This document shows, in pieces, positions 1 through 11,606 of a stretch of 64,000 bases of DNA; positions within the stretch are counted from its first letter, which is position 1; every line of letters starts with the position of its first letter. Under the pieces are notes generated by a model. The model searched no databases. It was not told where the DNA came from and saw only the letters and a program-made list of their open reading frames with translations. The stretch spans positions 434,001 through 498,000 of the forward strand of contig BRXU01000008.1 in assembly GCA_030267565.1 (NCBI GenBank), in the 5' to 3' direction. The position numbers were made by a program, and so were the translations under genes. This stretch comes from Pleodorina starrii (lineage: Eukaryota > Chlorophyta > Chlorophyceae > Chlamydomonadales > Volvocaceae).

Positions 1-268
1 TGCGGGCCGTGCTGCTGCTGGTGCGGCGGCTGCGAGTGGTGTGGTTGCTGCTGTGGCAACGGCTGCTGCTGCTGCTGCTGCGGTTGCTGCTGCATTGGCT
101 GGCTTGCGGCCTGCTGCTGCTGCTGCTGCGCTGCCTGCTGCTGGGCCTGTTGGGCAGCGGCGGCGGCAGCGGCTGCCTCCTGCTTGGGCCGGCCCGCGGT
201 GCGGATCGCGTCGGAGCTGAGCAGCTGCTGGTGGGCGCGGCGCGTGTGCGTCGCCAGGTCCTCCTCGC
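1..268 (-). CDS. Partial Gln/Ala-rich protein, exon running off the left edge
   Basis: On the minus strand a 3' splice site (CCCCTCAG) ends at 269, followed by an open frame to the window edge. In the phase-1 frame it begins EEDLATHTRRAHQQLLSSDA and then turns into Ala and Gln runs interrupted by Pro and His. CAG-type codons dominate, as in many algal regulatory proteins with poly-Q linkers. No start codon or upstream exon could be assigned, and the rest of the gene lies outside the window, so no domain or function can be named. The frame choice rests on the charged opening segment and on poly-Q rather than poly-C/poly-L being the expected product. The gene would be divergent from the uL30m gene on the other strand. 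Confidence 0.45.
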
Positions 269-1765
269 CTGAGGGGCGGCAACACACGACACGACACGAC
301 ATGACCACCGCGCAAGGCCAGGCCGGGCCGGGTTTGCGGGGCCCCACGGCGCGGGCGGGCGGGCGGGCAGGTGCACTTTAGTTCGTCATCGTGGACGGAC
401 CAGGCAGGGAGGGAAAGGGAGGGGCGGACCTCCCAGGTCACGCAGGTGTCGGTGCACAGCAGCGCACAGCCGGATGTGCGCGCGCTGGCCGGGGCCGCGG
501 TACACGTAATGAATGTCCCCCGTGTAATGAAATATCCGTGCGCGTACTGTAGAGTGGTCGAGCTGCAAGCTCCCTATCCCAATGCCCGGAGATTCGCAAA
601 GATTGATCCCGCCATCGTTGCCCTGCGCGGCACGCAACGCTCCTCCGGCAGCGAGGGCAGCTGCTGGTTGGGAGAGGGGCGCGCACGGGCGGCGGACGCT
701 CCGGCACTGGTAGGCAAAACATGTCGGCGCCAAGCCCCGCACAGACGCTGGGGTCGCCCACAGCCCCGAAACCCTACACACACATATAAGCTCCCCGTGC
801 CTCTTGGGCCTGACATAACAATGAATTGCCATGATTGGGGTCGAGTAGCCCCCCGCTTTCGCCAGGCGCCGGCCCCGTCTAAACCGCACTGCACTGCACC
901 GCATCGCGTTGCAACCGCCCTGCCGATGCTTACTCTTGAAGCTTTGAAGCGTGAGAGGAGAGATGAAGACCTTGTGATCACGAGACTTGGGTATCCGCTC
1001 CAACCGTGCGATGTTCGCGTGGCAGCTGCACGGCGGGTTCAGCAGAGCCCGGCAAAGTGTGTTTCGTGGGGTGCACCACGTTGTCCCTATCAGGCTTAAT
1101 ACCGCCACCACGGACACCCACCCATCGCAGTGGGATGCCAAAGCAACAAGAAGCGCCAGGGCTTTCCGGTGCAACTTGACCCCGGGGACACCAACTCACA
1201 GGAAGCAGGTGGTCATGTCCGTCGCGCACGCCAAGCAGTATGTGTGGAGACAGGGATAGAGTCGTGCGTATATTGCGATGGGAAATTGGCACGATACGCA
1301 GAAGTGAGTCTTGTGCCCTGGCGGAGGCTCATAGCTGTAGCCAAGCGAGGGCTGCGGTGGCGCAGTCATTTCCCAATGGCACTTATCCGAACTTTATTGC
1401 AGCATGCTAGTGGGTAAAGATAACAATGCTGCCAAAAAGAAAGGCATAAAACTATAAAGGATGCTGTTCAATTAGCCTGGTCGTTTCTAAAATGTTCAAA
1501 AGCAAACACGCGTGTATGCTTGGTGTAATCATCAAGGGAGCTCGTCGACTAAAGTCCTCTCGCAAAAGTACGGTGAGTAGTACCGACACTGATGACCAAC
1601 CTCCTGCCAGACATTTGCTTCTTGTGTCCAGTAAGCTTTGAATGGTTACGCCGCTCTTTATGATCCGAAATGCTCACTGTGCTCCTGCTCCAGCGCAAAA
1701 TGATTGTTTTTGAGTCAGTGAGGGCCTAATTTGCATCTCAGACGTTTTCTCAACTAGCGATACAA
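269..1765. other. Intergenic region between two divergent genes
   Basis: About 1.5 kb between the partial Gln-rich gene (minus) and the uL30m gene (plus). Several open frames occur but none shows splice-bounded exon structure or a recognisable domain. The last 350 bases (about 1420-1765) are clearly more A+T-rich than the rest and probably contain the uL30m promoter; no convincing TATA element was found. Upstream exons of the minus-strand gene may lie here unrecognised. Confidence 0.5.
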
Positions 1766-2820
1766 ATGTCAGAGGGAGCGACTCAAGTAGTGAAATCACT
1801 GTTCGTCACTCTTCGGCGAGGCTTTGCCGGCACACCATGGTTCCATCGGCGCATTCTGGACGCTCTAGGCTTAAAACGTAGGCATCAATGTGTTGAAAAG
1901 CCAAACAACCAATCAATCCGGGGCATGCTAACGAAGGTGGGTGTAGACTTGCGTTTCGGCAGGCAGCGTCGCAATACGCGACAGGTGGAATGGCGATGAC
2001 CGACGGGAGCAGGCGCCATACGCAAGCGCTTGGCGACCCTTTCCCCTGGGCACCGCGTACCTCGCACCCGCACTGCCAGCATGTCGATGACACGCCGGCG
2101 CGCAAGGACCTTAGCCACGCCTTGCATACACACCGTCACGCACGCACGCTTCTCCGCCCGACGCTCCCTTCGTCCAGACCACAGCAACCAGAACCAATCG
2201 CTGCTGCAGCTGTGGTCTTTAAGTACTGCAGAGGCCTTCCTCGCCATTCCCCTCCCCGCCCCGCTCATTCTCACCATCATCTTGCCTGACACACCTCGCC
2301 CTCTACATCTCCGCCCGCCCACCCGCCCTCCCGCCCAACCCCACCCCCCTGATCTGCCCGACCACACCACACCACACCACACCAGGTGCCCCACCTGGTC
2401 ATCATTGAGACCGACCGCATGCGCTACCTGCGCGAAATGAAGGAATACTACGAACAGCTTCCCCGAGAGCCCTGGGTGCTGCACCACGACCCGCTGCACG
2501 CCGCGGCGCTGCGCGTCGGTGGCGCCGCGGCGGCCGCGGCGCCGGCGCTGCAGGCACCCCCGCCGCCGCCGCCGCCGCCGCGCGTGACGCCGTACGCACT
2601 GCAGCACCTGGAGGAGCACGTGCTGGCTCGGGGGCTGGAGGGTTACGAGGCCGCGGCTCCGAAACCGGTGGTGCCGCGGCGGTACTTTTTGGAGCAGGCG
2701 CGCATGCGGCGGGTCAAGATTCTGACGGAGCGGGGGCTGTTCGGGGCGGACGCGTGCAAGGAGCACGCGGAGGCGCTGAGGCCCAAGGCCTTCCGGCGGC
2801 GCATCGGGATACGCGATTGA
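1766..2820 (+). CDS. MRPL30: Mitochondrial large-subunit ribosomal protein uL30m
   Basis: Two exons, 1766-1936 and 2386-2820, joined by a GT-AG intron (donor GTGGGT, acceptor CACACCAG) in phase 0, give 201 residues. Residues about 10-66 carry the bacterial-type L30 fold: LFVTLRRG, then the helix with LDALGLKRRHQ, then NNQSIRGMLTK and, across the junction, VPHLVIIE. The family pattern (short strand, RxxLxALGL helix, IRGMI/L, VxHLV) is met throughout. Plastid ribosomes lack L30, so a nuclear bacterial-type copy is most likely mitochondrial. The bacterial protein is about 60 residues; here about 135 more follow, with a Pro-only run near the middle and a basic end (RRRIGIRD), as is common for algal mitoribosomal proteins. 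The ATG at 1766 gives only nine residues before the domain, so a short targeting sequence could have been missed upstream. It is convergent with the SRPBCC gene. Confidence 0.8.
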
Positions 2821-5800
2821 GCGGCGGCAGGGGGAGGGGGAGGAGGACTTTACGGGAGGGAGGCTTCCGTGACTGTGCGTGTGCGTGTGCGCGCCGGCCC
2901 GGCGCTATCGTGGGCCGGGCCGAGGGGAGGCGCGATTGTGGGGGTTGCACAGCCAGGCAGCGCGGCCCATCAGAGGAGACTCCGCGGGCAGCATGGAAGC
3001 GGGGGAATGGAGGTCAGCTCAGCGTGGCTTAGCGCTCGGCCGGCGCGCTCTCAATCCCCAGGGCGGGGGACTTAGTCCCAGGGAGGGGTGTGCAGGGGAA
3101 GAGCAGGAGCCGGGATCCAGGCCTGACTCTACCCGAGCGAGTTGTCTGTGAACAATGCCGCCTCAAGAGGCAGGGAGCGGGTAGCGGGTAGCAATATCGT
3201 GCGTTTCTACATAAAGCTCTGAGGGTTTGGGTGTGGGTGTGGGCCCCCAAGGGAAACCCCACAACGGTACCTTTCGGCGCCGCTTGCTGCAAAACCAAAC
3301 ATCGCGAAAGTGAAGGAGGCGCCGTGCGCTGCTGCCCTCTGCCCTCTGGCGACATGCTGCTGGCCAGGTCCACGGCGGTGAATGGCGACGCCGCCTACTT
3401 GAATTGGCAGCAGACGATTTGTTGCCGCGGGCTGCTAGCTGACTGGGGTGCCGCTGCTGCTGCTGCCACCTGCACGGGGCATAACTGGACAAATGCTGTC
3501 GCTCGGGACTTCCCGGGATTGCGGGAGGCGGAAACATCTGAAGAATTGCGACGCTGTGATTGTGAAGCGAATGTACGGCACCTGCCGCCGCGCCGTCGAC
3601 GCGCTCGCCCGGGCCAACGCGGCGCATGAAAAAGTCTTTGCTGGTCTCCGCCATTGGCCGCGGGGGGGCCGGGGGATATCCCCCATCCGTTGCCTCGCCC
3701 TTCGTTTCCTGGGACTCGCCGCGCTTCATATGGAGGTACGGCGTCCCTGGGGTATGGGTGGGGACGCACGCTGACACAGCGGCAGGCCGCTACCGGCTGG
3801 CTGGCTGGCTGACTGGCTTGCCCGGATGTGCGGGAGCACTGAGTGGCTGCTACCGTACCGTATCTCAGCCTGGGGATATGGGAAGCCTTCTTTGTGGTTG
3901 ACCTTCTTTCCGATTCGTGTGTACAAACACGGTTGGGAGGGCGGCTTGCTGCTTGCCGCCGAGAGGGGGCGTCTGCGCCCTGAAGCGGGGCACTGAGGAG
4001 GCGGGCGGCCGCCAAGTTGGGAGGACGTGCTCCGATGACCTCCGCCAAGAGGTGCCTGCATGAGGCACTGCGCAGGAAGGGGCCCGGCTGGCTGGCTGGC
4101 TGGCAGCAGGCGGCTAAACATGTGATTTGTACGAAAGGCGCACGGATGTACTGCGCAAGGTCCACAGACGAGGGGCGCCGACAGGTTGCAGCGATGCGGG
4201 GCGGGGCGGTGTGGGAGCGCGAGGATTGTGTACCCACTGCCAAAGCCCCCTCGTATCCTATCCGTGTCTCGGTCTCCCGGATGAAGCGATTACAGTGATG
4301 CCGCCGGGGAGCGGCAACCAGCTGTCTGTCTGTCGTCTCACCCTAAGCTGCCACCGCCCCCTTCAAATTGCCTGGCCGCGCCGCCGCAGCGCCGAGAGAC
4401 GACCCAGCCGCCGTCGCGCAGTCCAGTCGATGTGACTCGCTAGAAGGCTGTTAGACACGCCGCTGCGCACCGACTTTCCAGCCGTTCGTCTCGTCCGGTA
4501 GCAGCGCGGCTTCCACAGCGAGGCTTCCAGAAGAATATATCGTACGTGGACACAGCTGCAGCGCGACACGACATGGCCAGAAAAGGCTTACACACGGAGT
4601 ATCCAGTAGTCAGTTGAAGAGGTTGCGCTCGGCCAACTACCATGCCAGTCATGGGGTGGACGGCGTGATGCGTACGACATTCCACGTCAACCGTCTGACT
4701 CCGTACACTCCTGCCCAGCGCAACCTGCAAAGCGTTTGCAAGCGACCAAGCGCTTCGATGGCAGCGTAGCTGCGATTAAGCAGAAGATGGACGCGAGCGA
4801 CGTGTCAGCTTCCAGCGAAAGGCGGGGGCATATGAAATGTGGTAGACAACACGTAGACAACAATTCCACGCGTCCACATGTCACACACCCGAACGGGAAC
4901 GACGCCTCCCCACCCCCACCCGCCCTCCTCCGATTCTCAATTTCGAGGAAGGTCGGTGAGGCTTGTCTCCCAATGTAAACTAACTGTGGATATATCACCA
5001 CCGCCGAGCACCCCCCAGCCATCCCCGCATGGTCATTCGTGTTTGCATGGCCACAGCCACTGCCCCCGCACGCGTAAGGGGTAAGCCGCACAAGAGCTTC
5101 TCTTCCCCATGCCCCCAAAGGTTGAAGCAAGCGTTCACTCTCATTATCGTCGCAGCAGCACCGTACGGCAACGTAAATTGTGCCGTACGTTGCCAAGGCG
5201 TGCCCCGTGTAGCAATTCTGCGCTGCAGGGACGCCGGAGCCGCTGCTCATGAATTAAACCCCTCACTACCCCGCCAACCCCCCCATCCGCTGGTTACCCA
5301 CCAACAACGACGCTCGTTATTGCAGCAGCGCGCGCACTAAACCTGCAAGCCATCCTCACACCCGCAACGCGACCACACGCGCACAGGCTGTACAACTCCT
5401 CTCCCCCCTCCGCACTCTTCTTTCGGCCCCTCAGCACTCGTTTGAGTCCACGATCGCGCGAACATCCGCCCCACATACCGTCACCGTCCGTTCCATCGTT
5501 GCCGTTTCGTTTTTATTATCCCCACATCGTCCCCTCCCCGACGCTTCGTTGGCCTTGTTGCCCTGGTGGCCCAGATGCACCGCAGCACCTTGGCACATGG
5601 ACGCTGGTCGGCAGTCGGCACACAAGTGCCAGCATGTATGTATGTGCAGGAGCTCGATGCGCTCGATGCGCTGCGTGGCCCTCCATGGCCATCATGCCTT
5701 TGCTGAATGGCTTCAGCATTGCAATCAGGAGGCAGGCGCGAAGCAGCCAGACGTAACCGCAGTCTGCAATCAGACCCAACGGTGATGGTGATGGTGATGG

Positions 5801-5846
5801 TGGGCGCAAAGAGACAAGGGGTTGGTGTCGGCTTCCTTGAAGCCGG
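2821..5846. other. Intergenic region, no gene recognised
   Basis: Three kilobases between the end of uL30m and a TIR element. Many overlapping frames are open because of the GC content, but none has splice-bounded structure or a family motif. Small tandem (GGCT)n stretches occur near 3795 and 4088, and a (GATGGT)n tract near 5780. The 3' UTR of uL30m must lie at the left end; no TGTAA motif was seen close to the stop codon. Confidence 0.5.
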
Positions 5847-7025
5847 AAAAAGGGCGGGGCCCCACTAAATCCGTACGGGTTAAGTTGAGTGCTAGGGTGG
5901 CGAGGGCGTGAAGTAGTGTGAGAGTGTCGACATTCCTGCTGATAGACAGCCAGAGTTTTTTCCCGAAATGCCTGCTAGCCGAGTCGTTAGCAAGGCCTGC
6001 CGGCGCCGCACGAAGCGCGTCATCCCGTCGGGTGCATGAGCGCATGTGCGCATCGACCGAAATACGGCATTTCCAAAGCGAGCGGCGAGGGCGTCAACTG
6101 TGAGAGTGTCGACATTCCTGCTGATAGGCAGCCAGAGCTTTATATCTGAAATGCCTGCGGCTTCAGCAATCCGACCCATGTTTAGCATCGCGCGCCGTCT
6201 CGGCACTGTGCAACTCTTCCGGCCAGCGCATTGGCTGAAGTTACTTGACAGTAGACATGGAGTGTATCATTTACACATCACGCATGCTGACTTGCCAATA
6301 GAAGGACAGCGGAACTGTTTGCGAGGGTTGCGACGACGTGCAGTTGCCGACGAGAGTGCACAGGCTTCGCTACTGAGGTATTCGCCGTAGAGGAGGCTTG
6401 ACTGCTTTAACATTAGGACAGGGAATGTAGAAGTCCATCCCCTAGGTTGCCGACTGGACTTGTTGGGCGGCCCGCTGAAGACCGCCGCTGCATCATGCGT
6501 GCATTTGCGGCTTGGCGTCCAACAACCAGCAGTTTGCCCCTCATGGTTTGCTCCTTGCAACCTTTGTAATCGAAATGTGCGTCAAGTCGGTCGGACCGGG
6601 TAGCAGAGCTGTGGTGTGGTCGCGGGAAGAATGTTCGCAATGCAAACATAGTTGGTAGCCGAAACGAAGATTCATTTCACGCCGTCATTTCAGAAATCCA
6701 CTTTGAGGAACGATGAATCTTCTGGAAATAATTATAGGCCGAGAGGCGTTGGTTTGACCTCGGCCTCGGTCCATGGAGACTGCCGAACTGGTTTTTACTC
6801 GTGCGATGTTGGGTTCCAATAATAAATTTACCGTGCAATAAAGAATGTAATCTTTTACTTATGCAGTATTTCCGTTGGCCGAGATTCTGCACTTTTGTTA
6901 GGACACCACAGTTCACAGTCCACAGTCCACAGTCCACAGTCCACAGTTCACAGGCCACACGGACATGGGCAATCCTACAGGGCGGGGCCCCCCTGGGCGC
7001 TTCGCGCTGGGGCCCCGCCCAAAAA
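5847..7025. mobile_element. Non-autonomous TIR DNA transposon, about 1.17 kb
   Basis: The element itself is 5852-7020. It begins GGGCGGGGCCCCA and ends with the exact inverse, TGGGGCCCCGCCC, a 13-bp terminal inverted repeat. It is flanked on both sides by AAAAA (5847-5851 and 7021-7025), a possible 5-bp target duplication. The right end also forms a tight hairpin, because a second copy of the same motif faces it at 6980. Inside is a direct repeat of about 72 bp (5899-5973 and 6084-6155, sharing GAGTGTCGACATTCCTGCTG). No transposase-like frame is present, so it would need a partner in trans. The superfamily is not clear. The homopolymeric target duplication is weak evidence by itself. Confidence 0.5.
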
Positions 7026-7121
7026 GGTGATGCAGCCCCGAACCCAAACCCAGTCCAGTCCAACCCAACCCTCCCTACACAGCCAAATACGCCGCAAAGA
7101 AGCGCGCCCTAACTATCGCCT

Positions 7122-7126
7122 TTACA
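7122..7126 (-). terminator. Candidate polyadenylation signal (TGTAA) of the SRPBCC gene
   Basis: TTACA on the plus strand reads TGTAA on the minus strand, the usual chlorophyte polyadenylation motif. It lies about 380 bases past the stop codon at 7504. The 7026-7503 stretch is otherwise without coding signal and would be the 3' UTR. Confidence 0.4.
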
Positions 7127-7503
7127 CCACCCTACGCATCTATGTACAACGTTTGGCCCTTTCCGTGCCATGCCTGGCTCCAATGTCCTCCGCCGCACTC
7201 AGCACTACACCCGTACATACACAGCTGTGCACCCCGTGCACCCGTTGAAAAGCTACTCGGCCGTTGTACCCGTTATTACTGGCAGCGAACAACTGCACGA
7301 CACGGCAGCAACCAAACTCCTGCGCCATCAAGGAAACCAATTGAGCTGCAAGTCCGTGGAAATTCAATGGAGACAGCGTATTGTACTGCCCGCCAGCGGA
7401 GCTGCCGCACGACCTTTAGCCCTTCCGGTCCTGGCCCTACCCCTGCTTCAGCCCCTCCCTCCGCCCTCACTTGCCGCCCACCCGCTTGTGCCCCTCCCCC
7501 GCC

Positions 7504-10389
7504 TCAGTCCCCCTGCTGCTCCTCCAGGGCAATCTTCTTCGCAGTTGCCGCCAGCAGCCCCTCCAACATGTCGCTGACCTGACCACTGGCGTGACCCTTG
7601 AGGACCTGCGTGAGAGAGGGAGGGAGGGAGGGAGCGGGGGAGGGAGCGGGGGAGGGGGGGAGCGGGGGAGGGCGGTGGGTGCGTGTATGTGTGGAAGGAG
7701 TGGAGCCAGAATCGCGGAATTTGGTCAACGGGGGTTAAAGAGGCGACGGAAGAAACCCAGGGCCCCCTCCCTCCTCACGTCCATCCCTGCGTTTTCCTTA
7801 TCGTTTTTTGCTGTCGTATGCCATACCTGGTTGATGGGGTACGGCGGGCTGATCTTGGGCGAGATGGCCTTCCGGACCTTAATCGTGGTGGGGTAGCGGC
7901 GAGGGGCCGGTAGCGGCGTCGCGGCTCTGGCAGTGGCGACTGCGCCAGCAGCAGCAGCAGCAGGGTCGGCGGTGGCGGCACCCTTGTCGTGTGTACGGAA
8001 GAAGGTCAGCTGCGGCACCGCCGGCGCAGCAAAGAAGGGGTTGTTGATGGCGGCGAACAGCCCCGCCACCAAGCCGCCGCCGCCGCGTCCACCGCCGCGC
8101 GTGCTGCGGTCCAGGGGTGACTCTGCCCCGGAGAGCGAACCCACACTCCCGCCGTCCAGGCTGCCACTGCTGCTGCTTCTGATGCTGCTGAAGCTGCTGT
8201 TGCGAGACGACACCGATAGTGCGTGGGAGTAGGGCCCGGCGGCGTCCTCATCGCCGGTGGCGGAGTGGTCAGTGCTGCTGCGGGGGGCGAAGGGCGACGG
8301 CGGCGCTCCACTCCCGGTGCTGAGCCGGTGACGACGGGGACTGGAGTCGGCGGTGGCGGTGGCGGGGGTGGTGGTAGGGGCGGCAGCGACGGAGGCCGAG
8401 GTTGCTGTTGCTGCGAGGTCTCTGTGCGGTGCCGCCCCCGGGCCCCTCCCGTCCGGTCCGGTGATGGTCCAGGTGCCCTCGTAGGTGCGCAGGAACCCGG
8501 GCTCACGGAGGGCGAACGAAACCTGCAGGGGGAGGGATGCAAGGGGTGCGGGGTGCAAGGTGCAAAGGTGAGGGACGGACCCATGGGTCAATCGGTGCGG
8601 AGCCGCCGCGAGTGAACCCGGCCAGGCGGGCCAACAGGATGACGTCGCGAACGGCCGCGACCACGCGGCCAGAGGAAGGTGGCCGCCCCAGGGTCTTGGC
8701 AGCAGTCCGCACCCAAGGGGGACTGGGGGAGCCAAGGGACCCCGGGGGCCGTAGTGGGAGGCGCGGCGGCGGAATAGCGCGATGCACCCGCTGGCCATGC
8801 AGCCAGGGCACTGGTCGTTGCACTTTTGGGGTTCAGACACCAAGGCGTCCCTAATTCGTAACGCTGCGTACTATCCACGATACGGCAGCTTACCCCACAA
8901 CCACGCTAAGGAATTCCCGTTAGACCCCCGCCCGCCCCTCGCTCCCCCCCCCCCGCCTCACCGTGCCCGCCTCTCGGTCGGTGGTCATCCACAGCCGGTT
9001 GTCGCACACACCGCCCACCTTCCAGAAGCTCCACCGGGCGCGGTAGTCGAGACGCCACTTGCGTACGGCACCCTCCTCCGAAACCAACTCGGCGTTAGCA
9101 GACTGTGTACAGCAGCAGCAATGGGAGGAGAGGGAAGATGTGGGCGGCACAAAAAGGCGTTATGTGTTTAGCATCAGCACTGATGCGGCCGAAGAGCACT
9201 CTGGTACTGGATGCCGGATTGGTACGGAAGGAAGAGGGAGTTGGTCAAGGTGCCTTTGGGTCGCTGGCCAGGGAATGCGAACCAAGGCCAACAGTTCTTG
9301 CGGCTGCGACATGAGGGCAATACGGTAGCTCCATAGTAATACCGACAGACCGGCCATGTCGTGCATGTTGTACACTGTCGTACCTCTATGGCGTCGAATA
9401 TCCGTTCGTGCTGGTGTGGGTCCGCCAGCAGGTCGAACATGACATCCCCGGGGGCGTCCACCACACTGACCAGATCCACCACCGCGGTGCTGCGGTCCTG
9501 AGGGCGAGGCAGGGAGGGAGGGGGGGAGGGAGGGAGGCGGGGAGGGAGGGAGGGATTGGCGGCCCGGGGGCAGGAAGGGACCAGGAGGGGTCCAACCAGG
9601 GCGTGAAACACACTTCCATAGGCACAGCAGTTAGACCGGAACGACTCGGGGTGCGCTTCATCATCAAAGTACCGTATCCCGCCAGCTGTGGTTGCGACAG
9701 AATCACAGAAACGATGTTTCATCGCTGTTGTCGTAGGCGGGATCAGGATGGGGATATGCCGTATCCGGGGAGCAATTCGGACCGGGCTCGCCGGGATGTT
9801 GTGCGGCACCCAACCCCCTGACTGAAGAGACGTTGCCGGGGAACGCACGGGCCGAAACGGACTGCGTCTTCCACACGCACCGCACCCGGGTAAGAGGACG
9901 CCACCTTCGAGGGAGGGCGGGAGGGAGGGCGGGAGGAACCCAATGGGAAGTGGCGGCGAGCGACGACCCCCCCGACCCCACCACGTGACCGACCACCTGC
10001 CGCCCCCGGAAGCAATGAGCATGAATGTACATGATGCAAAGGCCGGGCTTTACTCGCGCGGGTATTGATACTGCTACTGCTACTGATACTGATGCGGACG
10101 CTGGGATCATGCTGACCCACCGACCCACCTGCAGTCGCGCCTTGACGTCATGTTTCTTCACATCGAAGGGCGCCGGATGCTTCGGCCTCCGGCCGGCATC
10201 GGAGCCGGCGGCAGAAGGCAGCGGTGCCCAGCTCGCGTCGCTACCCACGGCCCATGTCATGGAGGCCGGCCCGGGGCTCAGGAGAGAGTGCGCACCGATT
10301 GCGTCAACTGAGCCTGCGGCCCCCGACTGTTGCCGCTGCTGCTGCTGCTCAGAACTGGGAGCGCTGCTGTTGTTCCAACCGAACAACAT
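7504..10389 (-). CDS. SRPBCC/START-like (polyketide cyclase/COQ10-type) domain protein
   Basis: Five exons on the minus strand, 10389-10129, 9497-9384, 9102-8962, 8522-7827 and 7605-7504, all phase 0 with GT-AG borders, give 437 residues. The N-terminus is low-complexity with a short poly-Q near residue 16. From about residue 88 the sequence has the character of the SRPBCC helix-grip fold: STAVVDLVSVVDAPGDVMFD, LLADPHQHERIFDAIE, then RKWRLDYRARWSFWKVGG and LREPGFLRTYEGTWTITG, and a C-terminal helix with VSDMLEGLLAATAKK. This resembles lipid- or quinone-binding START-like proteins of algae and cyanobacteria. The fold is split by a Ser/Gly/Ala-rich insertion of roughly 180 residues (about 195-385). 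The ligand is unknown. Exon 1 could belong to a different transcript form, but its phase matches. Confidence is good for the gene and moderate for the family. Confidence 0.72.
7611..7680. repeat. GGGA/GGGGGAGC microsatellite next to a 3' splice site
   Basis: Purine-rich repeat on the plus strand inside intron 4 (7606-7826) of the SRPBCC gene. On the transcript strand it is a CCCT-rich pyrimidine tract ending about 10 bases before the acceptor CACGCAG. Confidence 0.7.
9508..9553. repeat. GGGA microsatellite in intron 1 of the SRPBCC gene
   Basis: Imperfect (GGGA)n/(GGGGGGA) tract on the plus strand. It reads as pyrimidine-rich on the transcript strand and lies just upstream of the acceptor at 9498. 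Confidence 0.65.
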
Positions 10390-11247
10390 GGTAGCACGAT
10401 GGTATTGATCGAGAAGGTAAAGGAGCTGCTTGGAGTTATGCAGCGGTCTGGGGCGTTAAGCGCACGGCGTGGCCGGGATCACAGCCGCTTTTAGTCGGGA
10501 AGCGAACGGAAGAGTGGCAGGAGAGCCCTCGGACGATGACGGTCTGCCGACCAGGCGCCAACCCGACCCAAGATGTATGGGTGAGCGAATATATAATAAT
10601 CAGACACGGGTTTTCTTGTTAGGAATGGACGCTGAGCGTGTTGACGGTGAAGAAGAGGTGGCAAAGCCGACTCGTAGGCACGTTGCAGTTCGTGGCGAGG
10701 TTGAATTCTGGAGAAATGTATCCGGCAAATCGGTTTGAAGACCTTAAATATGTTTAATACTTTTATCTGGTAAAGTTATGTGCCAATAGTTGTACGCCAT
10801 TCCAGCGCGGCGTCATACGGCGTCACTGTCCGTCATGAACGTATCGCGCCTTTGTGAACCGGATTGAAGCTTGCATAATAAAATTTCAATATTTACTTGA
10901 AATCTGGTAATCAGGAGTGAAGTTTTGGCCGGAGGCAGCAACGGAAGGTGGGTGGCGTCATACGGCGTCACACGCGTCACACGCGGTCCGAGGCTTACCT
11001 CCCTACATCTGCCAGATAAGCTGATACATGCGATACTTGAGGTTTCTATATATTCATACCTTTCTGGCTTCAGTCAGCGAGGCAGATCTAGCCATCTAGC
11101 TAAAAGTCTTTCCTTACCTCATTGCGATCTACCACCGAAATCGGGCGTACGGCAGGCGGGCGGGCCAAGGGGTTGACGGTTGAGTTAATGAATCATTGAT
11201 AGCTGTCATAATGGTCCGGAGACACTAAGCTAGAGCCAGCTGGCCGT
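10390..11247. other. A+T-rich upstream region of the SRPBCC gene
   Basis: Between the SRPBCC start codon and the first macrosatellite fragment. It is unusually A+T-rich from about 10740 to 10930. The 17-mer GCGTCATACGGCGTCAC occurs twice as a direct repeat near 10809 and 10958. No coding signal was found. It presumably holds the SRPBCC promoter. Confidence 0.45.
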
Positions 11248-11606
11248 TCGGATGCAAGAGCAAGCAGAGGAAGCCTTTGCACGAGGCAGCGTGGTTCCGT
11301 TTCCCCCAGCAACCCGTAACCCGAGTGCGTGCATGCCCCAGCCTTCCCAACCACACCTGCGACGCTGAATGCCGTGGCGCAGCCCTCCAGACCACCAGCG
11401 GCTCCTCTCCCTCGCCCTCCGTCTGCGCTAGATGCCAAAGCGCCTGGGCGTCCGGGCGCCAAAGCGCCAGTAGGAGCCCCGCCACCGCCGAACCCGTGCC
11501 GGCGGCGACGCTGGCACAGCCTGCCGCTGCTGAGGCCGCACGAGCGCTGCGGCTGACGAGATGAATGCGGCCCACGGTTCCTCAGCCCACCAACCATCAG
11601 CGCGCC
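11248..11606 (+). repeat. Diverged, isolated copy of the macrosatellite C module
   Basis: Homologous to about 13768-14132 of unit 1 but with many substitutions and small indels, and it stops abruptly after CAGCGCGCC. It is the most diverged C-module copy in the window, so it marks an old edge of the array. Confidence 0.8.

Noticed and set aside
386..1174. 262-codon minus-strand frame upstream of uL30m
   Set aside because: No splice-bounded structure, no domain, and several alternative frames of similar length overlap it; consistent with chance in GC-rich DNA.
5780..5800. Poly-His coding tract
   Set aside because: Simple (GATGGT)n repeat read on the minus strand in a region with no gene structure.
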